A stretch of 42,211 nt of DNA from an uncultured Nitrosomonadaceae bacterium (GCA_905612245.1 CAJQRL010000033.1:1-42211), one strand, 5' to 3'. Shown: positions 1-11,248, counted from the stretch's first letter. Translations and numbers: made by a program. Notes: generated from the letters alone by a model not told the origin.

Positions 1-7
1 TTGCCAT
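1..7 (-). CDS. Possible start of a divergent minus-strand gene leaving the window (revcomp GAATAGGAGAAATCAAA-ATG-GCA-A)
   Basis: Reverse complement of positions 1-24 has AGGAG about 8 nt upstream of ATG GCA; only two codons visible. Confidence 0.4.
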
Positions 8-345
8 TTTGATTTCTCCTATTCAAATAAATATAAAAACAATTTGCCACTTTTTTATGAGGGCAAATAGCTCTTGATGATTTAGTTAACGGAGGCTTTG
101 ACTCTATATTGAGGCTTTTACTCTTCTCGATGACTATCAGCATCCTAGCTTAAAAAGATGATATAAGTCAAGAACTCTGTTAGGTAAACTGGTTAATATG
201 GCTGTATTTAAAGATAGTCTTCTGGATGACCTTATTTGAAGTTTTTTTATTTATTTTATCTTGGAAAGATAATCAATCTTATAATTTCATGGATAATGTA
301 CTTAAACCCATATAAATCAATTTGTATTGATAATTAAATTTTAGT

Positions 346-918
346 ATGCCAATCATTCGTGTTGCTCTTGACGTTCCAGTGAACACCCTGTTTGACTATA
401 TTGCACCAGGTGCAACGACTCAGCATATTGGTGTTCGGGTGCAGGTTCCATTTGGAAGAAAGATGGTAATCGGAGTGATTATTGAGGTAACTTCTGATTC
501 ATCCTTCTCAAAGGGTAAGCTTAAATCTGCTAAATATATTTTTGATGATATCCCGCCATTACCAAAAGCATTGCTGGATCTTTTTAAATTTTGTAGTGAA
601 TATTATCATTATCCCCTTGGTGAGATAGTGATGAGTGGGTTGCCCACTAGATTACGCGATCCTAAGCCATTTGAAGAAAAGCCTCCGGTTCAATTTCAGT
701 TTCATATTACAAATAAAGGGCAGCTAGTTGATACAACCCTAATTTCTAAGAGAAGTCTTCTTAAGCACCGTCTTTTGGCTTTGTTTAGGGAATCTAGGGT
801 TATTGATTTAATTGAAATAAAACAGATTTCGGCTGGGGCAGTTAAAGTATTAAAAGAATTTTTGGAATTAGGGTGGGTGGAAGAATCTGTTTCTAAATTT
901 AGAACAAAAATGACATAG
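346..918 (+). CDS. priA: Primosomal protein N' (PriA), N-terminal DNA-binding part, frameshifted
   Basis: Protein MPIIRVALDVPVNTLFDYIAP...GVRVQVPFGRKMVIGVI is PriA 3'BD-like; frame ends at TAG 916-918 while the helicase continues in another frame. Confidence 0.88.
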   Translation: MPIIRVALDVPVNTLFDYIAPGATTQHIGVRVQVPFGRKMVIGVIIEVTSDSSFSKGKLKSAKYIFDDIPPLPKALLDLFKFCSEYYHYPLGEIVMSGLPTRLRDPKPFEEKPPVQFQFHITNKGQLVDTTLISKRSLLKHRLLALFRESRVIDLIEIKQISAGAVKVLKEFLELGWVEESVSKFRTKMT

Positions 919-2522
919 AGCCGGTTCTTAGGAAAGAGCAAGCGATTGTTGTCAATGATATTGCTGCTGAATTGAATCAATTCAACACGTGGTTGTTGCA
1001 TGGCATTACGGGTAGCGGGAAAACAGAAGTATATATGCGATTGGTTGCGTTGCAATTGCTTCAAGGGCGGCAAACATTGGTATTAATACCGGAAATTAGC
1101 CTGACTCCACAGTTGGAGAAAGTTTTTCGTGCGCGCTTTCCAACTACTCCCATCATTAGTCTTCATAGCGGTTTAAATGCCTCAGAGCGTGCAAAAGGTT
1201 GGCTGCAGGCTCTTCATGGCACAGCTAAGATAATATTGGGAACCCGGCTTTCTGTATTTACACCAATCTCTGATCTTGGTCTAGTAATCGTAGATGAAGA
1301 GCAGGACAGCTCATTTAAGCAACAAAGTGGGTTGTGCTATTCAGCGCGTGACCTAGCTATTTTTCGCGCTAAATATACGAACGTTCCAGTAATACTTGGT
1401 TCTGCAACACCATCACTGGAAAGCTATCATAATGCAATTAGTCATCGGTACCGTATGTTGCGTTTATCTTCCCGGGCGGCAGATAATGCTTCCCTTCCCA
1501 GTATTCAATGTATTGATACTAGAGCGGTCAAAGTTAGAGAGGGATTATCTGATTCATTGATCACAGCTCTAGAAAAGAAAATTGCATTAAATCAACAAAG
1601 TTTAATATTTATAAATCGGCGTGGTTTTGCACCAGTACTAATGTGTAAATCATGCACATGGACGGCAACTTGTTCTCGTTGTGCAAGTCGTCTAGTGGTG
1701 CATTTGAAAGATAAAAATCTATGCTGTCATTATTGTGGATATAAAGCGCACATTCCATCCTCTTGTCCGGAGTGTGGTGATCAGGATATTGCGCCATTTG
1801 GTCATGGTACACAGAGAATAGAAGCTGCTCTAAAAGAAAGGCTTCCCGGTGCGAGAATCTTACGAATAGATCGGGATAGTATGCGCCGTAAAGAAGCGTG
1901 GAAAAAAATATTAGAAGAGATTCACGAGCAGCGTGTAGACATTCTCGTGGGAACACAAATTCTCGCTAAAGGACATGATTTTCCAAATCTAGGGCTAGTT
2001 GGAGTTTTAAATCCAGATGCCTCACTTTACAGTACGGACTTTCGTGCAGCAGAGAATCTATTTTCACAGCTTATGCAGGTTGCAGGCCGAGCAGGCCGTG
2101 CCAGTAACACTGGAGAGGTGTTGGTGCAAACTAAATTTCCGAATCATCCGTTATATCAGGCATTACGACAGCACGATTACGAGCATCTTGCAAAGATGCT
2201 GTTGGCCGAAAGAAGGGTGGCAAATTTTCCACCATATGTTTATCAAGCATTATTACGGGCGGAGGCTCCCGAGCTTTCTACCGCACTAGATTTTCTTGCT
2301 CACGTAATGACAATAGCTTATCCGGGTAGAAATATAGAAGTTTTCGACCCTGTTCCTGCGCAAATGGCAAAGCTTAAAGGAATGGAACGGGCACATTTAT
2401 TAGTGCAATCGGATTCACGTAAGGAGCTACAAAAATTTCTTACTGTATGGCGAGTGAAATTAGATAAGATATCTACTCGTAAGATACGTTGGACACTTGA
2501 TGTAGATCCGGTTGAATTTTAG
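903..2522 (+). CDS. priA: Primosomal protein N' (PriA), helicase part, in -1 frame relative to the N-terminal part
   Basis: Open frame from 903 reads NKNDIEPVLRKEQAIVVNDIAAELNQFNTWLLHGITGSGKTEVY; Walker A GITGSGKT, DEEQ box, zinc-binding Cys cluster CKSCTWTATCSRC...CCHYCGY...CPECGD. Confidence 0.92.
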   Translation, partial: NKNDIEPVLRKEQAIVVNDIAAELNQFNTWLLHGITGSGKTEVYMRLVALQLLQGRQTLVLIPEISLTPQLEKVFRARFPTTPIISLHSGLNASERAKGWLQALHGTAKIILGTRLSVFTPISDLGLVIVDEEQDSSFKQQSGLCYSARDLAIFRAKYTNVPVILGSATPSLESYHNAISHRYRMLRLSSRAADNASLPSIQCIDTRAVKVREGLSDSLITALEKKIALNQQSLIFINRRGFAPVLMCKSCTWTATCSRCASRLVVHLKDKNLCCHYCGYKAHIPSSCPECGDQDIAPFGHGTQRIEAALKERLPGARILRIDRDSMRRKEAWKKILEEIHEQRVDILVGTQILAKGHDFPNLGLVGVLNPDASLYSTDFRAAENLFSQLMQVAGRAGRASNTGEVLVQTKFPNHPLYQALRQHDYEHLAKMLLAERRVANFPPYVYQALLRAEAPELSTALDFLAHVMTIAYPGRNIEVFDPVPAQMAKLKGMERAHLLVQSDSRKELQKFLTVWRVKLDKISTRKIRWTLDVDPVEF

Positions 2523-2627
2523 AAGAACAAATTTTCATAAATCAATTTATCTTAGGACAACTTACATATAAAATTTTTGAGAAGCTTAATAAGCTATAAG
2601 GTCATAAATTGATACTTTATAATTTAA

Positions 2628-3512
2628 CTAGTGTATTTCAGTAAGTAGCTTCTCCATCATATCTTCTGCCTGATTGAGATAGCTCCCTCCAAATAGATTT
2701 AGGTGGTTGAGAATGTGGTAAAGATTGTAGAGTATTTTGCGAGTTTTGTAGCCAGGGTCAAGAGGGTAAGCTTCGCTATAGGCAGCATAGAAAGTTGTGG
2801 AAAAACCACCAAAAAGCTCAGTCATGGCGAGATCTGTTTCACGGTCCCCATAATATATTGCCGGATCATATAATACAGGGCATCCCGCAAGATCATAACT
2901 GTAGTTCCCACTCCATAAATCCCCATGTAATAAAGATGCAACCTGTGGGGTCTCTGGAAAGAAAGCCTCAAGTTCTGCCATTAAGTATTCACCCTGTTTC
3001 AGTAGTCTTCCTGTATAGCCGTTAGTTTTAGCAAGTTGTAATTGATATCCAAGGCGATGCTCACGCCAGAACTGTATCCAGTCAAGAGAGAAATTATTAA
3101 TCTGTGGCGTAGATCCGATAGTATTATTTTGCATCCAGCCAAATTTTTCAAAGGATATTCGGTGCATTTCTGCGAGCCCAATTCCTAGCGCTGCACTTCC
3201 ATTCTTAGTGATATGATCCATCTCAATATACTCTAACACCAGCCAAGAATTAGTTTCATTCCTGCCCCAGCAAATCGGATTAGGGGCCCGAAGAGAATTA
3301 GAATTTTTAATTTCTTGCAGACCCGTAGCTTCTGCTTCAAACATGCGCAAACTCTTCGTTTTATTTAGTTTTACAAAAAAAATATGTTTGCTATCTTCAA
3401 TACAATAAGCTTGATTAATACATCCGCCGCTAATTGAGGAAATTTTTTCTACATCAAAATAGGTATTGGTTGAAGCTGAGATTTGTATGGCGATATCTGA
3501 CCAAAGTGACAT
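2628..3512 (-). CDS. Fructosamine kinase family protein (FN3K-like)
   Basis: LLHGDLWSGNYSY and YDPAIYYGDRETDLAMTELFGGF motifs of the fructosamine kinase/APH-like fold. Confidence 0.9.
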   Translation of the reverse strand: MSLWSDIAIQISASTNTYFDVEKISSISGGCINQAYCIEDSKHIFFVKLNKTKSLRMFEAEATGLQEIKNSNSLRAPNPICWGRNETNSWLVLEYIEMDHITKNGSAALGIGLAEMHRISFEKFGWMQNNTIGSTPQINNFSLDWIQFWREHRLGYQLQLAKTNGYTGRLLKQGEYLMAELEAFFPETPQVASLLHGDLWSGNYSYDLAGCPVLYDPAIYYGDRETDLAMTELFGGFSTTFYAAYSEAYPLDPGYKTRKILYNLYHILNHLNLFGGSYLNQAEDMMEKLLTEIH

Positions 3513-3537
3513 ATCTTATTTTTCAAACCAATCTATG

Positions 3538-4950
3538 CTAGGAAAGATCTTTTCTGGCTGATTTTATCGCTTTGCGAACTTGTGATGGTGCTGTGCCACC
3601 AGTATGGTTCCGGCTTTTCATCGAGCCATCCAGAGTTAATATACTAAAGATATCTTTTTCAATTAACTGAGAGAATTTTTGCAACTCAGATAGAGTGAAT
3701 TCACTCAAGTCGCATCCTTTTTTCTCTGCAGCTCGTACAGCTTTAGCTACTGTTTCATGTGAGTCCCGGAATGGGACTCCCTTTTTTGTAAGATAATCAG
3801 CAAGGTCAGTAGCTGTCGAATATCCGCGCATTGCAGCACTGCGCATAGCATCTATATCAACATGAACACCTTTAAGCATATCAGCGTAAATACGTAAAGT
3901 TTCACTAAGTGTATCTACTGTGTCAAAAAGTGGCTCTTTGTCTTCTTGGTTATCTTTATTGTAGGCCAACGGCTGCGCTTTCATCAATGTTAATAAAGCA
4001 ATAAGATTTCCGTTTACACGTCCTGTTTTTCCACGTACTAATTCTGGTACGTCTGGATTTTTCTTTTGCGGCATAATGGATGACCCGGTACAGAAACGGT
4101 CATCGAGTTGGATAAATCCAAATAACGGACTCATCCATAAAATTAATTCTTCAGATAATCTTGATAGATGAGTCATGACCAATGCCGAACAAGCACAGAA
4201 CTCGATAGCAAAATCCCGATCAGAAACTGCATCAAGTGAGTTCTTGCAGATATCGTCAAAGCCTAATTCTTTTGCTACCATTTTTCGGTTAATTGGATAA
4301 CTGGTTCCCGCTAGTGCTGCTGCCCCTAATGGGAGTATATTTACTCTTTTCCTGCAATCAGATAGCCGGTCTTTATCACGCTTTAGCATCTCAAAATATG
4401 CCATGAGATGGTGACCAAAAGAGATCGGTTGGGCTATCTGTAAATGAGTCAGGCCAGGCATTACCGTATTCACGTTCTCTTCGGCAAGGTCCAATATTGA
4501 AAGTTGCATTGCTGTAATAAGCTGGATGATGTTGTCGATAGAGGCGCGCATATAAAGGCGGACATCAGTTGCTATCTGATCATTACGTGAACGAGCTGTA
4601 TGGAGACGTTTGCCCGCATCACCAACTAATGTGGTGAGCCGTTTTTCAATATTGAGATGTACATCTTCTAGTTCAAGTAACCAGTCAAATGTACCGTTAA
4701 CGATTTCCTTGCGAATTTGGCGCAGCCCCTTCTCGATCTTGGCTAGATCTTTTGCATTGATAATTCCTGACGCAGCGAGCATTTGAGCATGAGCCGACGA
4801 ACCTTGAATATCATACTCAGCCAGTCTCTGATCAAACCCTACTGATGCAGTGTAACGCTGCACCAATTTAGAGACAGGTTCTTCAAACCGTCCTGACCAG
4901 GTTTCTCTATTCTTTTTATCTAATGGAGTTTTCTTTTTTGGAGTTTTCAT
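3538..4950 (-). CDS. argH: Argininosuccinate lyase
   Basis: [26 protein letters not shown]..., signature [24 protein letters not shown]. Confidence 0.97.
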   Translation of the reverse strand: MKTPKKKTPLDKKNRETWSGRFEEPVSKLVQRYTASVGFDQRLAEYDIQGSSAHAQMLAASGIINAKDLAKIEKGLRQIRKEIVNGTFDWLLELEDVHLNIEKRLTTLVGDAGKRLHTARSRNDQIATDVRLYMRASIDNIIQLITAMQLSILDLAEENVNTVMPGLTHLQIAQPISFGHHLMAYFEMLKRDKDRLSDCRKRVNILPLGAAALAGTSYPINRKMVAKELGFDDICKNSLDAVSDRDFAIEFCACSALVMTHLSRLSEELILWMSPLFGFIQLDDRFCTGSSIMPQKKNPDVPELVRGKTGRVNGNLIALLTLMKAQPLAYNKDNQEDKEPLFDTVDTLSETLRIYADMLKGVHVDIDAMRSAAMRGYSTATDLADYLTKKGVPFRDSHETVAKAVRAAEKKGCDLSEFTLSELQKFSQLIEKDIFSILTLDGSMKSRNHTGGTAPSQVRKAIKSARKDLS

Positions 4951-5005
4951 AATGTCTTATCAAAAATGAAAGTATGTGTAACCCTTTTTAGCTTCTATTT
5001 ATTAT

Positions 5006-5566
5006 TTAGACCGCTACAACTTCGATATCAGCTTCAATTGACCTAAGTAGGCCTTCAATGCCGCGGAGTGTACCGGAAATAGAGCTTGGGCAGGTGCCAC
5101 ATGCCCCCTGATAATGCACGCTAAGTATATTATCTTCAAGCCCGACTACATAGAGATCTCCGCCATCGCCCTGCAAATAGGGGCGTATTTCCTCATCTAA
5201 TAGATTATTGATCCTATCAAGGCGTAGTTGATCTTTTGGGCCTAAATCCGAGATAGCAGTAGATGCTGCTGCTAAGGTTTCTACGGATTGTGCATCTGCT
5301 GCAGGAGCCGCGCGGATCGGATCTGCAACTTCACGTTTTAGATCTGCCCAGTTTGCTTTTCCATCTTGTGTGATAGTAATCCAGTGATCTACATAAAATA
5401 TATTAGTCACATGATCAATTTCAAATAATTCAGTGGCAAGAGGATCATCTTTTGCCTGCTCAGCATTGTCATAGGAGTGCGTAATTCCCCAAGTTAATGG
5501 CTCCTTTAGGACGAATTTAAGTGCGTTCGGATTAGGTGTTCCCTCAATTTCTGAAATTTTTGGCAT
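5006..5566 (-). CDS. Nfu-type Fe-S scaffold (Nfu_N domain + NifU C-terminal CxxC domain)
   Basis: N-term ISEIEGTPNPNALKFVLKEPL (Nfu_N); C-term YLQGDGGDLYVVGLED...GACGTCPSSISGTLRGIE. Confidence 0.9.
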   Translation of the reverse strand: MPKISEIEGTPNPNALKFVLKEPLTWGITHSYDNAEQAKDDPLATELFEIDHVTNIFYVDHWITITQDGKANWADLKREVADPIRAAPAADAQSVETLAAASTAISDLGPKDQLRLDRINNLLDEEIRPYLQGDGGDLYVVGLEDNILSVHYQGACGTCPSSISGTLRGIEGLLRSIEADIEVVAV

Positions 5567-5575
5567 TTTAATATC

Positions 5576-6064
5576 CTATGAAGCGTTACCAATAGAGACA
5601 TGCATTGGGTCATCATCAGCCTCGGTTGAGATTGTGGTAACAGAATTTAGTGCCGCCTGTAGCGTATGCCATGGGAGGATTGCACATTTCACCCTCGTAG
5701 GAAGGTCTCGTACCCCAACAAATACGGTTAAACGTCCAAGGTGGTGGTCATCATCAGGCTCAAGTTTGCCAACTGTCATATCCCTAAATTCCTTGATCAT
5801 CGTTTCTGCATCAGCTTGTGTTTTTCCCTTAACATTAGCGGTCATCATTGAAGCTGATGCCTTACAAATTGCGCACGATTCACCTTGAAATGTGATGGAA
5901 TCAATAATTAGATTTTCACTAAGATTAATTTTAATATTTAGATGATCCCCACATAGTGGATTATGCCCCTCAGCTGACCTATTCGCATTATCAAGTGAAC
6001 CATAATTGCGAGGATTTCTGTTGTGATCAAGAATTACTTCTTGATAAAGAGATTTTGTAATCAT
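5576..6064 (-). CDS. sufU: SufU-type Fe-S assembly sulfurtransferase/scaffold
   Basis: NPLCGDH, GESCAICKASASMM, and SufU-like insertion before RVKCAILPWHTL; embedded in suf operon. Confidence 0.88.
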   Translation of the reverse strand: MITKSLYQEVILDHNRNPRNYGSLDNANRSAEGHNPLCGDHLNIKINLSENLIIDSITFQGESCAICKASASMMTANVKGKTQADAETMIKEFRDMTVGKLEPDDDHHLGRLTVFVGVRDLPTRVKCAILPWHTLQAALNSVTTISTEADDDPMHVSIGNAS

Positions 6065-7323
6065 TATAAGAAAACCTTCTGTACCTTCTGAATACCTGCG
6101 ATTAACGCATCGATTTCAGCCATGCTATTGTAAAAAGAAAAAGAGGCACGTGTGGTTGCTGGAACTTTAAAGCGTTGCATTACTGGTTGCGCACAATGAT
6201 GCCCAGTACGTACCGCAATGCCTTCCTGATTTAATAGTGTTCCTATGTCGTGCGGGTGTACTCCATCAACAGAAAAAGACAGAACCGCAACTTTCTCTGC
6301 AGCAGAACCAATAATACGTATGCCTGGTATATTATTAATTTGTTCGGTTGCGTAATTTATTAAGCTTTGTTCGTATGCCTCGATCGTAGATAAATCGATC
6401 GAAGAAAGATAATCAATAGCTGCGCCAAATCCAATCGCAGCTGCAATTGGTGGTGTGCCTGCTTCGAACTTATGCGGGATCGTATTGTAGATGGTCTTTT
6501 CAAACGTAACAGATGTGATCATATCTCCGCCACCTTTGAATGGATTCATACGATTTAGTTGATTAGCTTTACCATAGAGAATACCGATTCCTGTCGGGCC
6601 GCATAATTTATGCGCTGAAAATGTATAGAAATCGCAATCAAGTTCTTGTACATCAATTTTCATGTGTGGAGCAGCCTGCGCTCCGTCCACTAGTACCGGA
6701 ACGCCATGAGTATGTGCAAACTCAATCATTTCTTTAATCGGATTTATGGTTCCAATTGCATTTGATACGTGCGTTACGCCGACAAGCTTTGTATTTTTGT
6801 TAAAGAGCTTCTTATACTCGTCGATCAAGAGTTCTCCCGCATCGTTGATTGGCACAACACGGATCTTTACTCCATTTTCTTCTGCTAACATTTGCCATGG
6901 CACGATGTTTGAATGGTGCTCAAGGACAGTAAGGATGATTTCATCTCCTGAGCTAATAAATTTACGACCATAGCCGTGAGCTACTAAATTTATTGCATCA
7001 GTTGTTCCACTGGTAAAAATTACTTCCCGGTCTTCATTTGCATTAATAAAATTCTTTAGCTTGTGACGTGATTTCTCATACTCTGCGGTAGCCGTTTCTG
7101 ACAAATAATGAACCGCACGGTTAATGTTGGCGTGTTCCATAGTTTGATACCTGAGCATACGGTCCATCACTACTGTTGGCATCTGGCTGGAAGCAGCATT
7201 ATCAAGATAGACTAGCTGCTTGTCATCGATCTTAAGCTTAAGAATAGGGAAATCAGAGCGAATCTGTTCGACATTGAACATTGAAGTTCCGGACGATCTC
7301 AATGAAGGTTCAATGGGAGTCAT
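6064..7323 (-). CDS. sufS: Cysteine desulfurase, SufS class
   Basis: YLDNAASSQMP..., TDAINLVAHGYG, DFYTFSAHKLCGPTGIGILYGK (PLP lysine), RTGHHCAQP active-site Cys. Confidence 0.96.
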   Translation of the reverse strand: MTPIEPSLRSSGTSMFNVEQIRSDFPILKLKIDDKQLVYLDNAASSQMPTVVMDRMLRYQTMEHANINRAVHYLSETATAEYEKSRHKLKNFINANEDREVIFTSGTTDAINLVAHGYGRKFISSGDEIILTVLEHHSNIVPWQMLAEENGVKIRVVPINDAGELLIDEYKKLFNKNTKLVGVTHVSNAIGTINPIKEMIEFAHTHGVPVLVDGAQAAPHMKIDVQELDCDFYTFSAHKLCGPTGIGILYGKANQLNRMNPFKGGGDMITSVTFEKTIYNTIPHKFEAGTPPIAAAIGFGAAIDYLSSIDLSTIEAYEQSLINYATEQINNIPGIRIIGSAAEKVAVLSFSVDGVHPHDIGTLLNQEGIAVRTGHHCAQPVMQRFKVPATTRASFSFYNSMAEIDALIAGIQKVQKVFL

Positions 7324-7326
7324 AGT

Positions 7327-8640
7327 CTAGTCCCTTTGAGTTTGTTTATGTACTACTTGTTCCAACCGAAGTTTGAGTGACGCTACAGGTATACGTTCAA
7401 TAACCTCAGCGCCAAATGCGTATGTTAGCAAGTCACGGGCTGTAACTTCAGATAGTCCACGACTTTTAAGATAAAATATTTCTTCATTATCTAGTTGGCC
7501 AATAGTCGCTCCATGAGCACATTTCACATCATCTGCAAAAATTTCGAGTTGTGGCTTAGTATCAATTCTAGCTTTGGAAGTTAGTAGAAGATTACGGTTA
7601 GACTGAGTAGAGTTTGTAAGTTGTGCATCCGGTCTTACAATGATTTTCCCATTAAATACTGCATGTGCGGCATCATCAATAATACATTTGTGTAATTGGT
7701 GACTTGTACAATGTGGTTTTATATGGTCAATACAGGCATGCGTGTCAGCAAGCTGACGATTGGATATCAGTGCAAGTCCATCAGCTGTACACTCAGCGCC
7801 TTCCCCTTTTAGTAACACATTGAGGTTGTAACGAGAAATACGGGCACCAAATGCGATACTAACAGACTGATAGTTACTTTTCTGTGCAAGTGATACAGAG
7901 CAATTCGCTATATGGAATGCCTCCTTGCTATCACGCTGTATCCGTACATGATCGACATGCGCACTATCGGCAAGTGCAAATTCCGCCACCGTATTAGTAA
8001 TATAAGTTTCTTCCCGCAATGTGACGTAGTCCTCAATAACTGTCACTCTACTATTTGGCTCAGCGATCAATAGGCAGCGCGGGTGACTTGACACTTCTTT
8101 CTGGGTAGCAATGAATAAAAGGTGTATTGGCGTCTCAACCGATATATTCCGCGGTACGATGATCAGTGCTCCTTCATGTAGAAAAGAAGTATTGAGTGCT
8201 GCAAAAATATTGTCCTGAAGTTCTGTGTGATAACCCAGATGAGATTCTATAGCTGCCAAATTTTCAGAGGATGCTGCTGCCAGACTTGAAACCACTACAC
8301 CAGATTTTTTAAATGGTTCTGCTATCTGTGTAGATAAATGTGGTGCATAGATCCCGTCAATAAATACCAGTCTAGTTACAGCTTCTGTAAGATAGAAGTG
8401 CTCCACATCTGAATTTTTGAGTGGTGAAGCTTCCCGTACTGGCTGGAAAGATATCTTGGTCAGTGGAGAAATGTCAGTGAAGCGCCAATCTTCATCATGT
8501 TTAGTCGGAAGATTTAGAATATTTACTTGGTTAACCGCATTTGTTCGTAACTGATTAACTCTATCAAGTGGACTCGCTGATAGTTGTGACTGTCCTTGGA
8601 GCAAGTTCTTAAGAGACTTGCTATCTGCACCTACACTCAT
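7327..8640 (-). CDS. sufD: Fe-S cluster assembly protein SufD
   Basis: SufBD fold: CAHGATIGQLDNEEIFYLKSRGLSEVTARDLLTYAF; start placed at ATG 8640 (MSVGADS..) rather than the upstream in-frame ATG at 8682 inside sufC. Confidence 0.94.
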   Translation of the reverse strand: MSVGADSKSLKNLLQGQSQLSASPLDRVNQLRTNAVNQVNILNLPTKHDEDWRFTDISPLTKISFQPVREASPLKNSDVEHFYLTEAVTRLVFIDGIYAPHLSTQIAEPFKKSGVVVSSLAAASSENLAAIESHLGYHTELQDNIFAALNTSFLHEGALIIVPRNISVETPIHLLFIATQKEVSSHPRCLLIAEPNSRVTVIEDYVTLREETYITNTVAEFALADSAHVDHVRIQRDSKEAFHIANCSVSLAQKSNYQSVSIAFGARISRYNLNVLLKGEGAECTADGLALISNRQLADTHACIDHIKPHCTSHQLHKCIIDDAAHAVFNGKIIVRPDAQLTNSTQSNRNLLLTSKARIDTKPQLEIFADDVKCAHGATIGQLDNEEIFYLKSRGLSEVTARDLLTYAFGAEVIERIPVASLKLRLEQVVHKQTQRD

Positions 8641-8642
8641 AA

Positions 8643-9431
8643 TTATGCCCCTACTGCGGCAGTTTTTTCGATATTGACCCAATCGTAGCCATGCTTCTCA
8701 AGGTCCAGTGCCAGCTCCTTGCCGCCAGTCTTAACTATACGTCCCGAGTCCATTACATGTACGTAATCCGGTACGATATAGTTCAGCATGCGCTGGTAAT
8801 GTGTAACCAGTATGGTTGCATTGTCTTTATTTGCGAGTTGATTAACACCGTTAGACACGATCCTTAGTGCATCAATGTCGAGCCCGGAATCTGTTTCGTC
8901 GAGAATAGCTATCTTGGGATCGAGTAGTGACATCTGTAGTATTTCATTACGTTTTTTTTCTCCACCGGAGAAATTTTCGTTAACACTACGGTCCAGAAAA
9001 TCTGGGTTCATTTCAAGCAGCTTCATTTTTTCTCTGACGAGATCATCAAACTCGAGCGGGTCAAGCTCATCTTTATTTTGTTGTACTTGCGCGGTGTTAA
9101 ATGCAAGGCGTAGGAATTGATTATTTGCTACCCCTGGGATTTCTATAGGATATTGAAAGCCAAGAAAAATCCCGGCTCGTGCACGCTCTTCCGGTGCCAA
9201 ATCAAACAAATTTTTACCTTCAAAATCAACTGTGCCACCTGTTATTTCATAGCTAGTATGACCGGCAAGCACTTTGGCTAAAGTGCTCTTTCCTGAGCCA
9301 TTTGTTCCCATGATTGCGTGTATCTCGCCGCTCTTAATGGTAAGGTCAATTCCTTTTAGAATTTCGCTATTATTAACCGTTGCGCATAAACCACGTATCT
9401 TAAGTAGGGTCTTGCTGTCTTGATAAATCAT
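8643..9431 (-). CDS. sufC: Fe-S cluster assembly ATPase SufC
   Basis: Walker [51 protein letters not shown]; 4-nt ATGA overlap with sufB stop. Confidence 0.97.
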   Translation of the reverse strand: MIYQDSKTLLKIRGLCATVNNSEILKGIDLTIKSGEIHAIMGTNGSGKSTLAKVLAGHTSYEITGGTVDFEGKNLFDLAPEERARAGIFLGFQYPIEIPGVANNQFLRLAFNTAQVQQNKDELDPLEFDDLVREKMKLLEMNPDFLDRSVNENFSGGEKKRNEILQMSLLDPKIAILDETDSGLDIDALRIVSNGVNQLANKDNATILVTHYQRMLNYIVPDYVHVMDSGRIVKTGGKELALDLEKHGYDWVNIEKTAAVGA

Positions 9432-10864
9432 CCGACACTCCCTTCAAGTTTCAAGCCCAGAAGGTTGGTCGCTTCAACTGCAAATTCCATCGGCAATTGC
9501 TGGAAAACATCTTTGCAGAATCCGTTGATAATCATAGACACTGCTTCTTCACTGCCTATTCCTCGTTGAGCAAAGTAGAATAATTGGTCCTCACCAATTT
9601 TTGATGTTGATGCCTCATGTTCAACTTTCGCGCTGTTATTGCGCGTCTGAATGTAGGGGAAGGTGCTTGCGCTACACAAATCACCTATCAGCATTGAATC
9701 GCACTGTGAAAAATTACGGGCACCTGCAGCAGTTGGTGCAATTCGGACTAATCCACGGTAACTATTGTTGGAGTGCCCGGCCGATATGCCTTTGCTAACA
9801 ATGGTGCTACGTGTGTTTTTACCAATGTGTATCATCTTTGTTCCGGTATCCGCCTGTTGATAATTATTGGTAACAGCTACGGAGTAAAATTCGCCGACTG
9901 AGTTATCTCCCTGCAGTACACATGAAGGGTATTTCCAGGTGATTGCTGAACCAGTTTCAACTTGCGTCCAAGAAATACGAGAGTTCTTGCCCTTAGCTAA
10001 GCCTCGCTTAGTAACAAAATTATAGATACCGCCGATGCCATTCTCATCACCTGCATACCAATTTTGGACAGTAGAGTACTTAATATCCGCGTTATCCATT
10101 GCAACTAACTCAACTACAGCTGCATGCAACTGGTTAGTATCAAATCTTGGTGCTGTGCAACCCTCAAGATAGGAGACAGAGCTTCCTTCCTCAGCAATAA
10201 TAAGTGTTCGTTCAAACTGACCAGATTCCTCAGTATTAATACGGAAATAGGTTGATAAATCCATAGGGCATTTGACTCCCTTCGGGATGTAACAAAATGA
10301 GCCATCGGTAAATACTGCCGAGTTCAGCGCGGCATAGTAGTTATCGCCAACTGGGACTACAGAACCGAGATATTTTTTTATAAGATCAGGATGCGAATGA
10401 ACGGCTTCAGTAAACGAGCCAAAAATAATACCAACTTCAGCAAGTTTCTTCTTATAGGTAGTTGCTACCGAGACACTATCAAAAATTACGTCAACAGCTA
10501 CACCAGCAAGTGCTGCACGCTCAGACATTGGCACACCAAGTTTTTCAAATGTACGTAGCAACTCGGGATCAACTTCATCCATGCTGGCCAATTTTTTCTT
10601 GGGCTTTGGTGAAGAATAATAACTGATTGCCTGGAAGTCTATCTTCGGGTATCTAACATTTGACCATTCAGGCTCTTCCATCGTAAGCCATTTTTGATAA
10701 GCCTTGAGGCGGAAATCAAGCAACCATTCGGGCTCATTTTTTTTGCTAGAGATTAACCGTATTGTGTCTTCATTCAGTCCTTTTGGCGCAACATCAGATT
10801 CAATGTCTGTGACAAAGCCATGCTCATAAGGTTTGTTGATCAGATTTTGTAGCACTGCACCCAT
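9428..10864 (-). CDS. sufB: Fe-S cluster assembly protein SufB
   Basis: [52 protein letters not shown]-like [22 protein letters not shown]. Confidence 0.97.
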   Translation of the reverse strand: MGAVLQNLINKPYEHGFVTDIESDVAPKGLNEDTIRLISSKKNEPEWLLDFRLKAYQKWLTMEEPEWSNVRYPKIDFQAISYYSSPKPKKKLASMDEVDPELLRTFEKLGVPMSERAALAGVAVDVIFDSVSVATTYKKKLAEVGIIFGSFTEAVHSHPDLIKKYLGSVVPVGDNYYAALNSAVFTDGSFCYIPKGVKCPMDLSTYFRINTEESGQFERTLIIAEEGSSVSYLEGCTAPRFDTNQLHAAVVELVAMDNADIKYSTVQNWYAGDENGIGGIYNFVTKRGLAKGKNSRISWTQVETGSAITWKYPSCVLQGDNSVGEFYSVAVTNNYQQADTGTKMIHIGKNTRSTIVSKGISAGHSNNSYRGLVRIAPTAAGARNFSQCDSMLIGDLCSASTFPYIQTRNNSAKVEHEASTSKIGEDQLFYFAQRGIGSEEAVSMIINGFCKDVFQQLPMEFAVEATNLLGLKLEGSVG

Positions 10865-10906
10865 TCTATTAGCCCCGTATTATTTAGTCGTAGGAGATTT
10901 CTTTAG

Positions 10907-11248
10907 CTATACTTTAATTGGTTCTTTCATACTGAAACTTTCTCCGCAACCACATGTATTATCAACGTTAGGGTTGTCGAACTTGAAAGAATCATTGAGT
11001 CCTTCGCGAACGAAGTCAACATTTGACCCATCTAGAAACTGTAGACTACTAGCATCAACCACTACATTCGCATTATGCGACTCGAATAATTGGTCATCAG
11101 CATGTATTTCGTCAGCGTAGTCAAATGTGTAAGCAAAGCCAGAGCAGCCAACTTTTTTTACGCCAACACGCAAGGCTATTCCCTTTCCTCGCTTTGCAAG
11201 CTTCTTCAGAATTTGTTTTGCCGCATTCTCAGATAGTGAAATACCCAT
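10907..11248 (-). CDS. A-type Fe-S carrier (IscA/SufA family)
   Basis: GVKKVGCSGFAYTFDYAD and C-terminal CGCGESF cysteine motif. Confidence 0.93.
   Translation of the reverse strand: MGISLSENAAKQILKKLAKRGKGIALRVGVKKVGCSGFAYTFDYADEIHADDQLFESHNANVVVDASSLQFLDGSNVDFVREGLNDSFKFDNPNVDNTCGCGESFSMKEPIKV

Noticed and set aside
702-1073. 123-aa antisense ORF spanning the priA frameshift
   Set aside because: Lies antisense to both PriA halves, no motif or SD; does not explain the frameshift.
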